A stretch of 64,000 nucleotides of DNA from Tectiglobus sp965215755 (GCA_965215755.1 OZ244119.1:124001-188000), one strand, 5' to 3'. Counted from the stretch's first letter, positions 51,803 through 60,979 are shown. Notes: generated by a model not told the origin, from the letters alone. Translations and numbers: made by a program.

Positions 51803-51895
51803 CTACTTTCTCGCAAATGCTGTTTGCGCCGCTGACCGATTGGCCTGCAGCGCGTTGCGATAAGCGATCTTTTGGTAAACTGAATTGAGAGCCAT
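51803..51895 (-). CDS. Candidate small protein between rpsO and pnp (30 aa)
   Basis: On the minus strand an ATG at 51895 is preceded by GGAGAGG with a 6-7 nt spacer, one of the best ribosome sites in the operon, and begins 25 nt after the rpsO stop. The 30-residue product starts MALNSVYQKIAYRNALQANR and ends AAQTAFARK. It is free of Cys and Pro, basic (pI clearly alkaline), and could form one amphipathic helix with Ala, Gln and Arg. I know no family. It may be a translated small protein or a leader whose translation influences pnp. It has no alternative explanation in the form of a known leader RNA that I recognise. Confidence 0.5.
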   Translation of the reverse strand: MALNSVYQKIAYRNALQANRSAAQTAFARK

Positions 51896-51920
51896 GAACG
51901 GCCTCTCCGGACCAGCCGTG

Positions 51921-52190
51921 TTAGCGGCGGATACCCAGTTTCTGGATGATACCCTGATAGCGGGCCTCGTCCTTTGCTTTCACATAGTCTAACAACTGCC
52001 GTCGCAGACTGACCATTTTCAGCAGGCCGCGGCGCGAGTGGTTGTCTTTCTTGTGCTGCTTGAAATGCTCGGTCAGATTGGTGATCCGCTCAGTTAGGAT
52101 CGCGATCTGGACCTCTGGAGAACCGGTATCACCGGACTTCGTAGCATTATCCTTGATAAGCTCGGCTTTACGCTCAGCCGTTACCGACAT
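51921..52190 (-). CDS. rpsO: 30S ribosomal protein S15
   Basis: S15 binds 16S rRNA early in assembly of the 30S platform. The standard 89 residues start at ATG 52190 (MSVTAERKAELI); a second ATG directly before is too close to the AAGGA. DTGSPEVQIAILTERITNLTEHFKQHKKDNHSRRGLLKMVSLRRQLLDYVK is conserved. A structured leader lies upstream (52286-52319). Confidence 0.98.
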   Translation of the reverse strand: MSVTAERKAELIKDNATKSGDTGSPEVQIAILTERITNLTEHFKQHKKDNHSRRGLLKMVSLRRQLLDYVKAKDEARYQGIIQKLGIRR

Positions 52191-52285
52191 CATCAGTTCC
52201 TTTCATAAAAGAGATCAAATTCTGAGGGAAAACCTCTGGCTGCAACTGCTGCCGGGATGTCGTCCAGCACATGCTGCAAATGGAA

Positions 52286-52319
52286 GCGCGGACCTTTGAC
52301 CCTGGGGTCTGATCCGCGC
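52286..52319 (-). promoter_or_regulatory. Structured leader upstream of rpsO
   Basis: On the minus strand GCGCGGA (52319-52313) pairs with TCCGCGC (52292-52286), and inside it GACCC pairs with GGGTC, giving a two-part hairpin about 95 nt ahead of the rpsO start. No T-run follows, so it is not a terminator of truB. S15 is autoregulated through its leader in many bacteria, which makes this a candidate site; that is inference. Confidence 0.35.
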
Positions 52320-52365
52320 CTGGGGCGGTGTATACACGAATTCCGGTGAAAAGCGAACTTATTCT

Positions 52366-52395
52366 TATCTACCCTTTTTGTGATCTGGTTTTCAA
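52366..52395 (-). promoter_or_regulatory. Possible sigma-70 promoter for rpsO
   Basis: On the minus strand TTGAAA (52395-52390), an 18-nt spacer and TAGATA (52371-52366) lie directly after the truB stop. This would let rpsO-pnp be transcribed apart from the upstream operon. Confidence 0.35.
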
Positions 52396-53319
52396 TCAGC
52401 CTAGATTGAAGACGCGCGTCGGGCGCAATTCCCCACGAGCAATCTCAACGAGCGCAACTAGACGTCCCTTGCAGGTTGCATAAGCAGCCCCAGTCAGAAT
52501 TGGCGCATCGCGACCACGCATCAGAACCCCTTGACCGCGAGCCAGCCTCGATGCGTCCGTTGTAGTCAGTGAGAAATGAGGCAATCCATCCAGAGTTGCA
52601 TGGACTGGCAAAAGGATATCACTCAACTCAGAGCCGGTTTCCAGGCCCTCCACTGCGGCTTCCAGCTGCTCCAGCGACCAGGCTGTGGCCTCATCGAATG
52701 GGCCAACACGCGTTCGCCGCAGTGCAATAACATGACCAAAGCAACCGAGTTCACGTCCAAGGTCCCGGGCCAGGGCACGAACATAGGTGCCTTTGCCGCA
52801 AGTCGCAGTGAAAACGGCGGTGGATTCGTCCACAATCTCAAGTAGCTCGAGCTGTCTGATTTCGACTGCTCGTGCCTCAAGCTCTACTGCTTCACCATCC
52901 CTTGCCAGATCGTAAGCGCGATTGCCGTCCAATTTGATCGCTGAGTATCGCGGCGGCACTTGGTCAATCGTGCCCTTGAAGTTGCCCAAGGCCGCTTCAA
53001 TTTCTGTCTGTGTTGGCCGCTTGTCGCTCTGTTTAACGATTTCGCCTTCGGCATCATCAGTCTCGGATTCACCACCCCAGCGCACTGTGAATTGATAGGC
53101 CTTCTCGCCGTCCATTGCGTAAGAGACTGTTTTGGTCGCCTCTCCAAACGCCAAGGGCAAAACGCCCGTCGCCAAGGGATCGAGCGTCCCTGCATGACCA
53201 GCCTTTTGCGCTGTCAGCAGTCGCTTGGTCCGCGCGACAGCGGACGTTGACGTCATGTTCAGAGGCTTATCGAGGATCAGCCAGCCATGAACCGGGCGTC
53301 CCTTTTTCTTGCGTGCCAT
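52396..53319 (-). CDS. truB: tRNA pseudouridine(55) synthase
   Basis: TruB converts U55 in the T-loop of tRNAs. The 307-residue protein has GWLILDKPLNMTSTSAVARTKR, the catalytic Asp in GHAGTLDPLATGVLPLAFGEATK, the YQFTVRWGGESETDDAEGE strand and a C-terminal PUA-like part. It lies 52 nt after rbfA in the translation operon. Confidence 0.96.
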   Translation of the reverse strand: MARKKKGRPVHGWLILDKPLNMTSTSAVARTKRLLTAQKAGHAGTLDPLATGVLPLAFGEATKTVSYAMDGEKAYQFTVRWGGESETDDAEGEIVKQSDKRPTQTEIEAALGNFKGTIDQVPPRYSAIKLDGNRAYDLARDGEAVELEARAVEIRQLELLEIVDESTAVFTATCGKGTYVRALARDLGRELGCFGHVIALRRTRVGPFDEATAWSLEQLEAAVEGLETGSELSDILLPVHATLDGLPHFSLTTTDASRLARGQGVLMRGRDAPILTGAAYATCKGRLVALVEIARGELRPTRVFNLG

Positions 53320-53371
53320 CCTCTCGCTCTTCTCTGATCAGTCCGCTTGCAGCGTTCGCCTGCCGAAACGG

Positions 53372-53764
53372 TTAACCTTTTTGAATGTCCTGGCGGACAC
53401 GATCGCTCTCCAATAACTCGTCGATCCGCTTCGCTTCATCGAACGAGTCATCGGCACGGAAACGCACATCTGGAGCGAACTTTAGTGCCACAGCTTTGGC
53501 AACCTCGCCCCGTATGAATTTCCGGTTCCGATTGAGCGCCTCAACGGCACCGTCCATCTCTCCGCCGCCGAGCGGCATAACGAAGGCCGTCGCAATCTTG
53601 AGATCGGGGCTCATGCGGACTTCCGGAATGGTGATAAAGAAGGCCTGTAGGGCATCGTCGTGGATCTCTCCGCGCGTCAGCATCTCGGAGAGCTTATGGC
53701 GGACCAATTCACCCACGCGAAGTTGTCGCTGGGATGGTGCCTTTTGTGATGATCTAGCCGCCAT
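53372..53764 (-). CDS. rbfA: Ribosome-binding factor A
   Basis: RbfA is a KH-fold factor for 16S rRNA maturation and cold adaptation. The 130-residue protein has LRVGELVRHKLSEMLTRGEIHD, VRMSPDLKIATAFVMPLGG and RFRADDSFDEAKRIDELLES. In related genomes it follows infB directly; here an alpha/beta-hydrolase gene separates them. Confidence 0.95.
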   Translation of the reverse strand: MAARSSQKAPSQRQLRVGELVRHKLSEMLTRGEIHDDALQAFFITIPEVRMSPDLKIATAFVMPLGGGEMDGAVEALNRNRKFIRGEVAKAVALKFAPDVRFRADDSFDEAKRIDELLESDRVRQDIQKG

Positions 53765-53823
53765 TGCGACATGCCTTTCATTTGAACATGAGACCCCACG
53801 AACGCGCGCGGTGAAATCTTAAT

Positions 53824-54729
53824 TTACCCGGAGAGATGGCGTTGATGCCAATCAATGATCAGACCTGCAACGGCTTCCGGTTGCTCATACTGGGGAAAAT
53901 GGCCAACGCCTGAGAGAACATCGTAGCTGTAGCCTTCCGGGAAAAACGGATCGCAGTTTTCTGATATCTCAGCCAGGCAGCAGGTGTCAGCCGCGCCATA
54001 GATAATCCGCGTTGGGACCGAGATTTTCATTGCACGCCGAACCTTCGTTTCATCGCTATCATAGTCAGGGTCAGGTTTATAGGGCCGCCATCTACTGCGG
54101 TAGAAATGAAGCACAATGTCGTGCCAGTCTGGGTTTGACCACGCCTGTGAGGCTGCCAACCATTGCTTCTCGCTGTACCAACCGTTTGGTGCCCAGGTGT
54201 CCCAAAGATGACGACAGAAATTGTTTGACCCTTCGCGAAACGCAATCTCGCCGTGACGTGTTGCAAAGTACCATTGGTACCAGAATGCCCTGGCCTGCTC
54301 AGGTGATAGCGGTAGGACATGGTTGGGCGTTTTCCAGCCAAGCGACACGGCTACAGATGAAGAGAGCCGCTCCGGTGCCAAGATGCTCAAATCAAAGACG
54401 GCTCGAGCGCCCCAGTCATGCCCAACGACCATAAACTGGTCCAATGAGAGAGCATCCGCCAGCTCAATGACGTCGCGTGCCAGAGCCACAACCTGACCAC
54501 TGCGCGGCGTTTCTGATGATAGAAACCGCGTCGCGCCATAGCCACGCAAGCTTGGGACGATCGTCCGTATCCCACTGTTGTGCAATGCTGGTAGCAGCTG
54601 ATCCCAGCAGCGCAAACTGTCTGGCCAGCCGTGCAACAAAACAACGGGGTAACCGGACTCTGGACCGGTGATTTCGACTTCAATGTTGAGCCGGGAGGTT
54701 TCTACGCTGCTCGCGCTGCTGCGCATCAT
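53824..54729 (-). CDS. Alpha/beta hydrolase, epoxide hydrolase-like
   Basis: The 301-residue protein has VVLLHGWPDSLRCWDQLLPAL (oxyanion HGxP), the nucleophile motif VVGHDWGARAVFD with Asp rather than Ser, and SGVGHFPQYEQPEA with the catalytic His. An Asp nucleophile in GHDWG points to soluble epoxide hydrolases, haloalkane dehalogenases or fluoroacetate-dehalogenase-like enzymes. It is on the same strand, between infB and rbfA, with about 230 nt on the infB side and 59 nt on the rbfA side, so it is probably transcribed with them. This is an unusual place for such a gene. The ribosome site is weak. Confidence 0.9.
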   Translation of the reverse strand: MMRSSASSVETSRLNIEVEITGPESGYPVVLLHGWPDSLRCWDQLLPALHNSGIRTIVPSLRGYGATRFLSSETPRSGQVVALARDVIELADALSLDQFMVVGHDWGARAVFDLSILAPERLSSSVAVSLGWKTPNHVLPLSPEQARAFWYQWYFATRHGEIAFREGSNNFCRHLWDTWAPNGWYSEKQWLAASQAWSNPDWHDIVLHFYRSRWRPYKPDPDYDSDETKVRRAMKISVPTRIIYGAADTCCLAEISENCDPFFPEGYSYDVLSGVGHFPQYEQPEAVAGLIIDWHQRHLSG

Positions 54730-54874
54730 GGATCAACATCCGACACACTGTTGGGCTGCCGTTCAACACGTCTCTGAGAGCCGACCAAAGAAGTCACGTC
54801 CGACCGCTTATCAGCTCAATGGTCGCCGATTATCCTGGCAGCAGGCGATAACTTGCTTCGTTATGAGCGTCTGA

Positions 54875-54894
54875 GTTCAGGCGACTGCCTGAAC
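54875..54894. repeat. Perfect hairpin downstream of infB
   Basis: GTTCAGGC (54875-54882) and GCCTGAAC (54887-54894) form an 8-bp stem with a 4-nt loop, 67 nt after the infB stop in the gap before the alpha/beta hydrolase gene. No T-run follows on the minus strand. It may protect or attenuate the transcript. Confidence 0.4.
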
Positions 54895-54960
54895 CAGATG
54901 CGAGCTCATCAATGCGCCGTTGGCCGGAATCGCTCAGATCCCGACCGAAGGCGCATTACT

Positions 54961-57783
54961 CTAGAGCGTTCGTTCAATGGTCTCGACTTGGAAACACTCG
55001 ATCACGTCGCCAGGTCGAATGTCCTGGTAATTCGCGAATGCCATACCGCATTCCTGACCACCCGGAACTTCCTTGACCTCATCCTTGAAGCGCTTGAGCG
55101 TCGACAAAGTGCCTTCGTGGATGACGACGTTGTCACGCAGCAGTCTGACTTTGGCGCCACGCTCGACCTTGCCATCCGTTACCAAACATCCGGCAACCTT
55201 GCCGATCTTGGTGATGTTGAAGACTTCGCGGATCTCCGCGTTGCCAAGGAAGATCTCGCGTAACGTCGGATCCAACATGCCGGACATGGCCGCTTTCACG
55301 TCATCTACGAGATCGTAAATAATGCTGTAGTAGCGGATTTCCACGCCTTCCTGCTCAGATGCGGTTTTCGCCTGAACATTGGCACGCACGTTAAAGCCGA
55401 TCACCACCGCGTTCGACGCGGTCGCCAGTGTAATATCTGACTCCGTGATCCCACCAACACCAGAGTGGATGATCCGGGCGGCGACTTCCTCGTTGCCGAC
55501 CTTCGCCAAAGCACCCGCAATGGCTTCGACTGAGCCCTGCACGTCGCCTTTGACGATGAGCGGGAACTCTTTCTTACCTTCCTCGTGCAGCTGCTGCATC
55601 ATCTGCTCGAGTGTACGTGCAGATCCGGCAGAGCCGAGTGTCTCGCGGCGCTTGCGGACACGGTAGTCCGTAATCTCCCGAGCGCGAGCTTCATTTTCAA
55701 CCACAGCGAATTGATCACCAGCTTCCGGTGCTGAATCGAAGCCGAGAACCTCAACCGGGAACGATGGTCCCGCTTTCGCGACGTTCGAGCCGGTGTCGTC
55801 AATCAACGCTCTGACGCGGCCCCATGAGGAACCGGCAACAACAATATCGCCAACGGCAAGAGTGCCGCGCTGAACCAGCAAAGTTCCGACAGGACCACGA
55901 CCGCGCTCCAGCTTGGCTTCAATGACGAAACCTTCGGCTGATCGGTCCGGGTTCGCCTTCAGATCAAGCAATTCGGCCTGCAAGCTGATGGCCTCAAGTA
56001 GCCCATCAAGGTTCATTTGCTTGAGTGCTGAGACTTCCACTTCCAGCGTCTCACCGGACATGCTCTCAACAATCACTTCATGCTGAAGTAGTTCGGTCCG
56101 AACACGGGAAGGATCGGCGTCAGGCTTATCCATCTTGTTGATCGCTACGATCAACGGAACTTCGGCTGCCTTAGCATGCGCAATCGCCTCGACCGTTTGT
56201 GGCATGACGCCATCGTCAGCAGCAACGACCAGCACAACAATGTCGGTCACCTTAGCACCACGCGCACGCATCGCTGTAAAGGCTGCGTGGCCTGGCGTAT
56301 CGATGAACGTGATCCTGCTGCCACCCTCAGTTGTGACCTGATAGGCACCAATGTGCTGTGTGATCCCGCCGGCTTCGCCGCTTGCTACATTTTCGGTGCG
56401 GATGGCGTCGAGCAGCGAGGTCTTACCATGGTCAACGTGGCCCATGATCGTCACAACCGGAGCACGCGACTGCAGTGTTCCATCTTCATCGATTTCGCCG
56501 ATGAAGCCTTCTTCAACGTCAGCTTCTGAAACCAGTTTTGACGTATGGCCGAATTCTTCGACGATCAGCTGGGCTGTTTCGGTATCAATGACGTCATTGA
56601 TCTTGTGCATCGCGCCCTGCTTCATCAAATACTTGATGACGTCGACGGCGCGTTCCGTCATGCGGTTGGCCAGTTCCTGAATTGTAATCACTTCAGGAAT
56701 GGTGACCTCGCGAGAGATCTTCTCGCGGGTTTGCGAGATGCCCATAGCCTTTTGCTTTTCGCGTTCGCGCTTACGCTTCAGAGAAGCGAGAGAGCGTTCG
56801 CGTTGGCGTTCATCGAAGGCATTGGTGATCGTCAGCTTGCCGCGAACACGACCATCGTCACCACGGCCCGCACCACGCTTGCCGCCACCGCGACGGCGAC
56901 GATCTTCTTCTTCCTCACGGGCGGACGGCGCCGGCGCCGCTGGCTTCAACGTGCGCTTTGGTTGCTCGTCGGCCTTCTTCGGTGGTTCCGGCTTCTTTGG
57001 TTCGGGGCGATCCGTGCGCGTCACAATCATCGGCTTAATCATGCCGACAGATTTAAGTAACGGTTGGTCTGCGCGGCTTGGGCTCGCCTCTGCAGCCGGT
57101 GCACGAGTTTCTGGCGGCGGTGCCTTGGCGGCGGCCTGACCATTTGACTTGGCTTCTGCCTTCGGAGCGGGCGCTTTGCTCTCAGCCGCCGGTGCCTCAG
57201 CTTGCTCGGCTGCGGCGTCTTTGGCAGCAGGCGCTTCGCTTTCGGCAGGTTTTGGCGGGTTCACAAGAGATGGCGTCATGGCTGTCTTCTGGGACAGCTC
57301 GCGATTGACGGCTTCCTGCTCGGCGAGTTGGGCTTGGCGAAGCTTGCTCGCAGCTTCAGCCGCGGCCGCTTGCTTGGCTTCTGCCTCCTGGCGCGCAGCC
57401 TCGTCTGCCGCCTGCTTGCGCACAGCCTCTTCGGCATCCATCTGCGCTTGGCGCTTGGCTGCTTCAACGGCCTCTATCTCAGCGTCCTTTGCGGCGCGTT
57501 GCGCGGCCGCCAGGGCTGCAGCACGCTTTGCCACTTCCTCCTGGGACAAACCACCCGCCGACTTGGCCTGCGCCTTACCGCCTGCCGCCGCTTGCGCTGG
57601 CTTGCGGGCGCCAGCCCGATCGGGCTGCGCGACCATCCGCTTGCGCTTTTTCTCGACAACAACCGACTTTGACCGCCCATGGCTAAACTTTTGTTGCACA
57701 TGCCCGGCGTCGACAGTTCTGTTCAAACTCAAAGGCTTTCGGCCCTTGGTTTGTTTTTCGTCGGTGTCCTTCGATTCGCTCAT
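54961..57783 (-). CDS. infB: Translation initiation factor IF-2
   Basis: IF-2 is the GTPase that brings initiator tRNA to the 30S subunit and drives subunit joining. The 940-residue protein has a long Ala/Lys/Glu/Pro-rich N-terminal half, then the IF-2N fold (VITIQELANRMTERAVDVIKYLMKQG), the G domain (VVTIMGHVDHGKTSLLD, DTPGHAAF, NKMDKPD) and the C-terminal fMet-tRNA binding part. Its start overlaps the ylxR stop (57780-57783). The partner initiator tRNA gene is also in this window, at 6744-6820. Confidence 0.98.
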   Translation of the reverse strand: MSESKDTDEKQTKGRKPLSLNRTVDAGHVQQKFSHGRSKSVVVEKKRKRMVAQPDRAGARKPAQAAAGGKAQAKSAGGLSQEEVAKRAAALAAAQRAAKDAEIEAVEAAKRQAQMDAEEAVRKQAADEAARQEAEAKQAAAAEAASKLRQAQLAEQEAVNRELSQKTAMTPSLVNPPKPAESEAPAAKDAAAEQAEAPAAESKAPAPKAEAKSNGQAAAKAPPPETRAPAAEASPSRADQPLLKSVGMIKPMIVTRTDRPEPKKPEPPKKADEQPKRTLKPAAPAPSAREEEEDRRRRGGGKRGAGRGDDGRVRGKLTITNAFDERQRERSLASLKRKREREKQKAMGISQTREKISREVTIPEVITIQELANRMTERAVDVIKYLMKQGAMHKINDVIDTETAQLIVEEFGHTSKLVSEADVEEGFIGEIDEDGTLQSRAPVVTIMGHVDHGKTSLLDAIRTENVASGEAGGITQHIGAYQVTTEGGSRITFIDTPGHAAFTAMRARGAKVTDIVVLVVAADDGVMPQTVEAIAHAKAAEVPLIVAINKMDKPDADPSRVRTELLQHEVIVESMSGETLEVEVSALKQMNLDGLLEAISLQAELLDLKANPDRSAEGFVIEAKLERGRGPVGTLLVQRGTLAVGDIVVAGSSWGRVRALIDDTGSNVAKAGPSFPVEVLGFDSAPEAGDQFAVVENEARAREITDYRVRKRRETLGSAGSARTLEQMMQQLHEEGKKEFPLIVKGDVQGSVEAIAGALAKVGNEEVAARIIHSGVGGITESDITLATASNAVVIGFNVRANVQAKTASEQEGVEIRYYSIIYDLVDDVKAAMSGMLDPTLREIFLGNAEIREVFNITKIGKVAGCLVTDGKVERGAKVRLLRDNVVIHEGTLSTLKRFKDEVKEVPGGQECGMAFANYQDIRPGDVIECFQVETIERTL

Positions 57784-58502
57784 GCTTGTTCCGTCTCTAG
57801 TCCTAAATCATTCGCCGACTCCGATGGCGATGTTTCCCCAATGGCTACGTCACGGTCTGGATGTGTGCCGCCGGCCTGCAACCGAAAACTGCTCAGCCGA
57901 TGTGCTGCCAAGACAAATTCGTCAGCCACTCGTCCTTGATTGAGTGCAGCATGTACCACATTTGGCCGGCCCATGGCCAAACTCAATTGATCAATGCTGA
58001 AAAGATCTATTATTTTGGGCGCAATCGCCAGCTCGCGGCAGACGGCGATATACTTACTTGCTAGGCGTCTCTTGCCATCTATGCTCGCATCAGATGCCTG
58101 CGTAAGTACTCTAACATCGCCGGTGCCAACCGCTGAGTTAACCTTCGTAAAACCGGTGATAACATTGCCTGCCTTGTTCGCCAAGCTCAAACTCTGGAGC
58201 GCACGGGCGCTCAGCAACCGGTCGACAAGCCCTTCGAAATCATCTGGAACCGTGACGGATTTGCGGAATGCGCGGTCAAATGCTCGCTTTTCAATCGCTG
58301 ATTGCAGGCAGTCCTTCGAGCATGTCACCCAAGCACCACGACCTGGCAGTGCGCCCGCGAGATCCGGCGTCAGATGCCCATCAGGAGCAAGCGCAAATCG
58401 AATGAGTTCCTCGGGCGCACGCGGCTGACGCGAGGCAATACAGGTCCGCATGGGGCGATCTGCCCCATCCTTTCGGACATGCTGTCTTGGCCTTGCGTTC
58501 AT
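57780..58502 (-). CDS. YlxR-family RNA-binding protein with L7Ae-like C-terminal domain
   Basis: The first 90 residues are YlxR (DUF448): RTCIASRQPRAPEELIRFALAPDG, then GRGAWVTCSKDCLQSAIEKRAF. The region about 95-190 resembles the L7Ae/L30e fold (LSLANKAGNVITGFTKVNSAV, RVLTQASDASIDGKRRL). The fused 240-residue form is the alphaproteobacterial version. YlxR binds RNA and has been linked to RNase P in Firmicutes; the role here is unproven. It is coupled to infB by a 4-nt overlap and follows nusA by 24 nt. Confidence 0.93.
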   Translation of the reverse strand: MNARPRQHVRKDGADRPMRTCIASRQPRAPEELIRFALAPDGHLTPDLAGALPGRGAWVTCSKDCLQSAIEKRAFDRAFRKSVTVPDDFEGLVDRLLSARALQSLSLANKAGNVITGFTKVNSAVGTGDVRVLTQASDASIDGKRRLASKYIAVCRELAIAPKIIDLFSIDQLSLAMGRPNVVHAALNQGRVADEFVLAAHRLSSFRLQAGGTHPDRDVAIGETSPSESANDLGLETEQA

Positions 58503-58526
58503 CGCGCTTATGTTGCTCCGCTCTCA

Positions 58527-60203
58527 TTATTCGGCAGTAACAGGCGCGGCTGCGTCTGCTGCCTCATCTGCCTCGGGAGCACTCTCGTCTCCGCTGGCTT
58601 CTGCTTCGTCGCCCTCTTCGCTGGCTTCCAGAACTTCGTCGGGATTGATCCAGCCAAGCAGGATTCTTGCGGCCAGGATCATCTCCTCGGCTTCTTCGCG
58701 ACTGAAATCGAAGCTGCTCAGGATGCCTTCGTGCTTAATCGGATCTACGCCTTTTTCCTTGCTGCGTTCGACCCAGCCGATGAGATCATCGGTTGCGCAA
58801 TCAGCGAGGTCTTCCAGCGTCTTGACCTCATTCTCGCCAAACGCAACCATCATTGCGGTTGTCACACCGGACACACTGGCCAATTCATCCTGAACGCCCA
58901 GCTCTTTGCGCCGCTCGTCCCGCTCCTGTTCTATACGATCGAGATATTCACGGGCGCGCGTCTGAATTTCTTCGGCGGTCTCTTCGTCAAAGCCTTCGAT
59001 GCTTGAAATCTCATCCAGCTCAACGAAGGCAACCTCATCCACCGACGTGAAACCTTCCGTTACCAGCAACTGGGCGATGACTTCGTCAACATCGAAGGAT
59101 TCCATGAACAGCTGTGAGCGATCATTGAACTCTTTCTGGCGGCGCTCACTTTCTTCCTGCTCGGTCAGGATATCGATATCCCACCCGGTAAGTTGTGATG
59201 CGAGCCGGACATTCTGGCCGCGACGACCAATCGCCAAAGAGAGCTGACTTTCCGGGACGACCACTTCAATGCGTTCTGAGTCCTCGTCGAGAACAACCTT
59301 AGACACTTCGGCCGGTGCCAAGGCATTAACGATGAAGCTCGCCGCTTCCGGGTTCCACTGGATAATATCTATTTTCTCGCCCTGAAGCTCGTTCACCACG
59401 GCCTGAACCCGCTGACCACGCATACCGACACAGGCGCCGACAGGGTCGATTGAGCTGTCTTTCGATATAACTGCGATTTTGGCGCGCGACCCGGGATCTC
59501 GGGCAACCGACTTGATTTCGACAACGCCGTCGTAAATCTCAGGAACTTCCATGGCGAACAGTTTCGACATGAACTCCGGGCGGCCGCGAGAGAGAAAAAT
59601 CTGCGGACCACGAGGTTCGCGTCGCACGTCATATACGTAGGCGCGAATTCGATCGCCATAACGCACATTCTCACGTGGGATCATCTCATCGCGGCGAATA
59701 ATTGCTTCTGCGCGCCCGAGGTCGACAATCACATTACCGTACTCGACCCGCTTGACTGTGCCGTTGGCAATCTCAGCGACACGATCTTTGTATTCTTCAA
59801 ACTGGCGGTCACGCTCGGCGTCGCGGACCTTTTGAACGATCACTTGCTTGGCATTTTGTGCCGCTACACGGCCAAAGTCCATCGGTGGAAGCTCTTCGAC
59901 GAGTTCTTCGCCCATCTCGGCATCAGCCTTGATGCGCTGAGCCTGCTCCAAGGTGACTTCTGTCGACTCGTTTTCGACTTCCTCAACGACCGTGAGAATC
60001 CTGGTGAGTTGGGTTGCACCGGTCTTTGGATCGATTGCGCATCGAATGTCGTTTTCCAGACCATAGCGCGACTTTGCAGCCTTCTGGATGGCATCCTGCA
60101 TCGCGTCGATGACGATGACGCGGTCAATTGATTTTTCCCGCGCGACTGCATCCGCAATCTGCAGCAATTCAATCCGGTTCGCGCTGACCCCTGCCATAGC
60201 CAT
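58527..60203 (-). CDS. nusA: Transcription termination/antitermination protein NusA
   Basis: NusA binds RNA polymerase and modulates pausing, termination and antitermination. The 558-residue protein has the N-terminal polymerase-binding domain (LLQIADAVAREKSIDRVIVIDAM), an S1 domain (GTVKRVEYGNVIVDLGRAEAII), two KH domains (SVARDPGSRAKIAVISKD and VVPESQLSLAIGRRGQNVRLA) and two C-terminal acidic repeats, ending in a long Glu/Ala tail. ATG 60203 follows AAGGAAG by 7 nt, and the coding region begins just 3 nt after the rimP stop. Confidence 0.97.
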   Translation of the reverse strand: MAMAGVSANRIELLQIADAVAREKSIDRVIVIDAMQDAIQKAAKSRYGLENDIRCAIDPKTGATQLTRILTVVEEVENESTEVTLEQAQRIKADAEMGEELVEELPPMDFGRVAAQNAKQVIVQKVRDAERDRQFEEYKDRVAEIANGTVKRVEYGNVIVDLGRAEAIIRRDEMIPRENVRYGDRIRAYVYDVRREPRGPQIFLSRGRPEFMSKLFAMEVPEIYDGVVEIKSVARDPGSRAKIAVISKDSSIDPVGACVGMRGQRVQAVVNELQGEKIDIIQWNPEAASFIVNALAPAEVSKVVLDEDSERIEVVVPESQLSLAIGRRGQNVRLASQLTGWDIDILTEQEESERRQKEFNDRSQLFMESFDVDEVIAQLLVTEGFTSVDEVAFVELDEISSIEGFDEETAEEIQTRAREYLDRIEQERDERRKELGVQDELASVSGVTTAMMVAFGENEVKTLEDLADCATDDLIGWVERSKEKGVDPIKHEGILSSFDFSREEAEEMILAARILLGWINPDEVLEASEEGDEAEASGDESAPEADEAADAAAPVTAE

Positions 60204-60205
60204 CG

Positions 60206-60841
60206 TCAATCTTCCTTTTCATTCGAGGCTGGCGCAAGCGCCGTATCCTCACTTTGTATCTCGACATCGGTATTTGCTTCGGATTGCGCCTTTTTTGAGC
60301 GCCGCAGCGACTCGCGCACAAGTTCATCGGTCAAGACGAGGCGCGCACTCTCGATGATACCAACCGGTAGCCCGAGAGTCTGCTGTCCAAGTTGGTCGAG
60401 ATCGACCTCCAGGCGAACCTCTCCGTCGGTGAACCCTTCAATAGTGCCGCGGAACCGGCGCCGACCATCGAGCAGCTCTTTCAACTCGACCTTCGCTTCG
60501 TAACCAGCCCAATCTTCGAAGTCGCTTCGCCTGACAAGCGGGCGATCAATGCCAGCGGATGAGACTTCAAGCTGATATGCTTCGTCAATTGGATCAAAAG
60601 CATCCATTAACGGTGAGACTTGCCTCGAAATAGTTTCGCAATCCTCAATGGTGAACTCGCCGTCTTCGCGCTCTGCCATGATCTGTACGGTTTGCTTGTC
60701 GTCGCGTCCCATCAATTGGACACGAACCAACCGGTAACCAAGATCCGCAATGGACGGTTCGATAATTTCCGCGATTTGTGCCGCTCTGCCGCTTTCCTTG
60801 ATGAAGCGTTCGTCAAGCGAAACTGCGTCGTGGTTTCCCAT
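60206..60841 (-). CDS. rimP: Ribosome maturation factor RimP
   Basis: RimP helps 30S subunit assembly. The 211-residue protein has IAEIIEPSIADLGYRLVRVQL, TIEDCETISRQVSPLMD, YQLEVSSAGIDRPLVRRSDF and the C-terminal SH3-like region (FRGTIEGFTDGEVRLEVDL). It is the first gene of rimP-nusA-ylxR-infB. The upstream 138 bases up to the terminator at 60980 should contain the operon promoter. Confidence 0.95.
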   Translation of the reverse strand: MGNHDAVSLDERFIKESGRAAQIAEIIEPSIADLGYRLVRVQLMGRDDKQTVQIMAEREDGEFTIEDCETISRQVSPLMDAFDPIDEAYQLEVSSAGIDRPLVRRSDFEDWAGYEAKVELKELLDGRRRFRGTIEGFTDGEVRLEVDLDQLGQQTLGLPVGIIESARLVLTDELVRESLRRSKKAQSEANTDVEIQSEDTALAPASNEKED

Positions 60842-60979
60842 ACGTGACTGCGTGATCTCTGTTGCACACCATGTGTCGGGTAATTGCCCTAACGCCCATT
60901 TACATCTGCGGGCGGCGATCAGCGTTAACTAGGGCGAGAATGTTCCAAATTAAAGGAGACCGTGCCTGCCTCAACAAAC

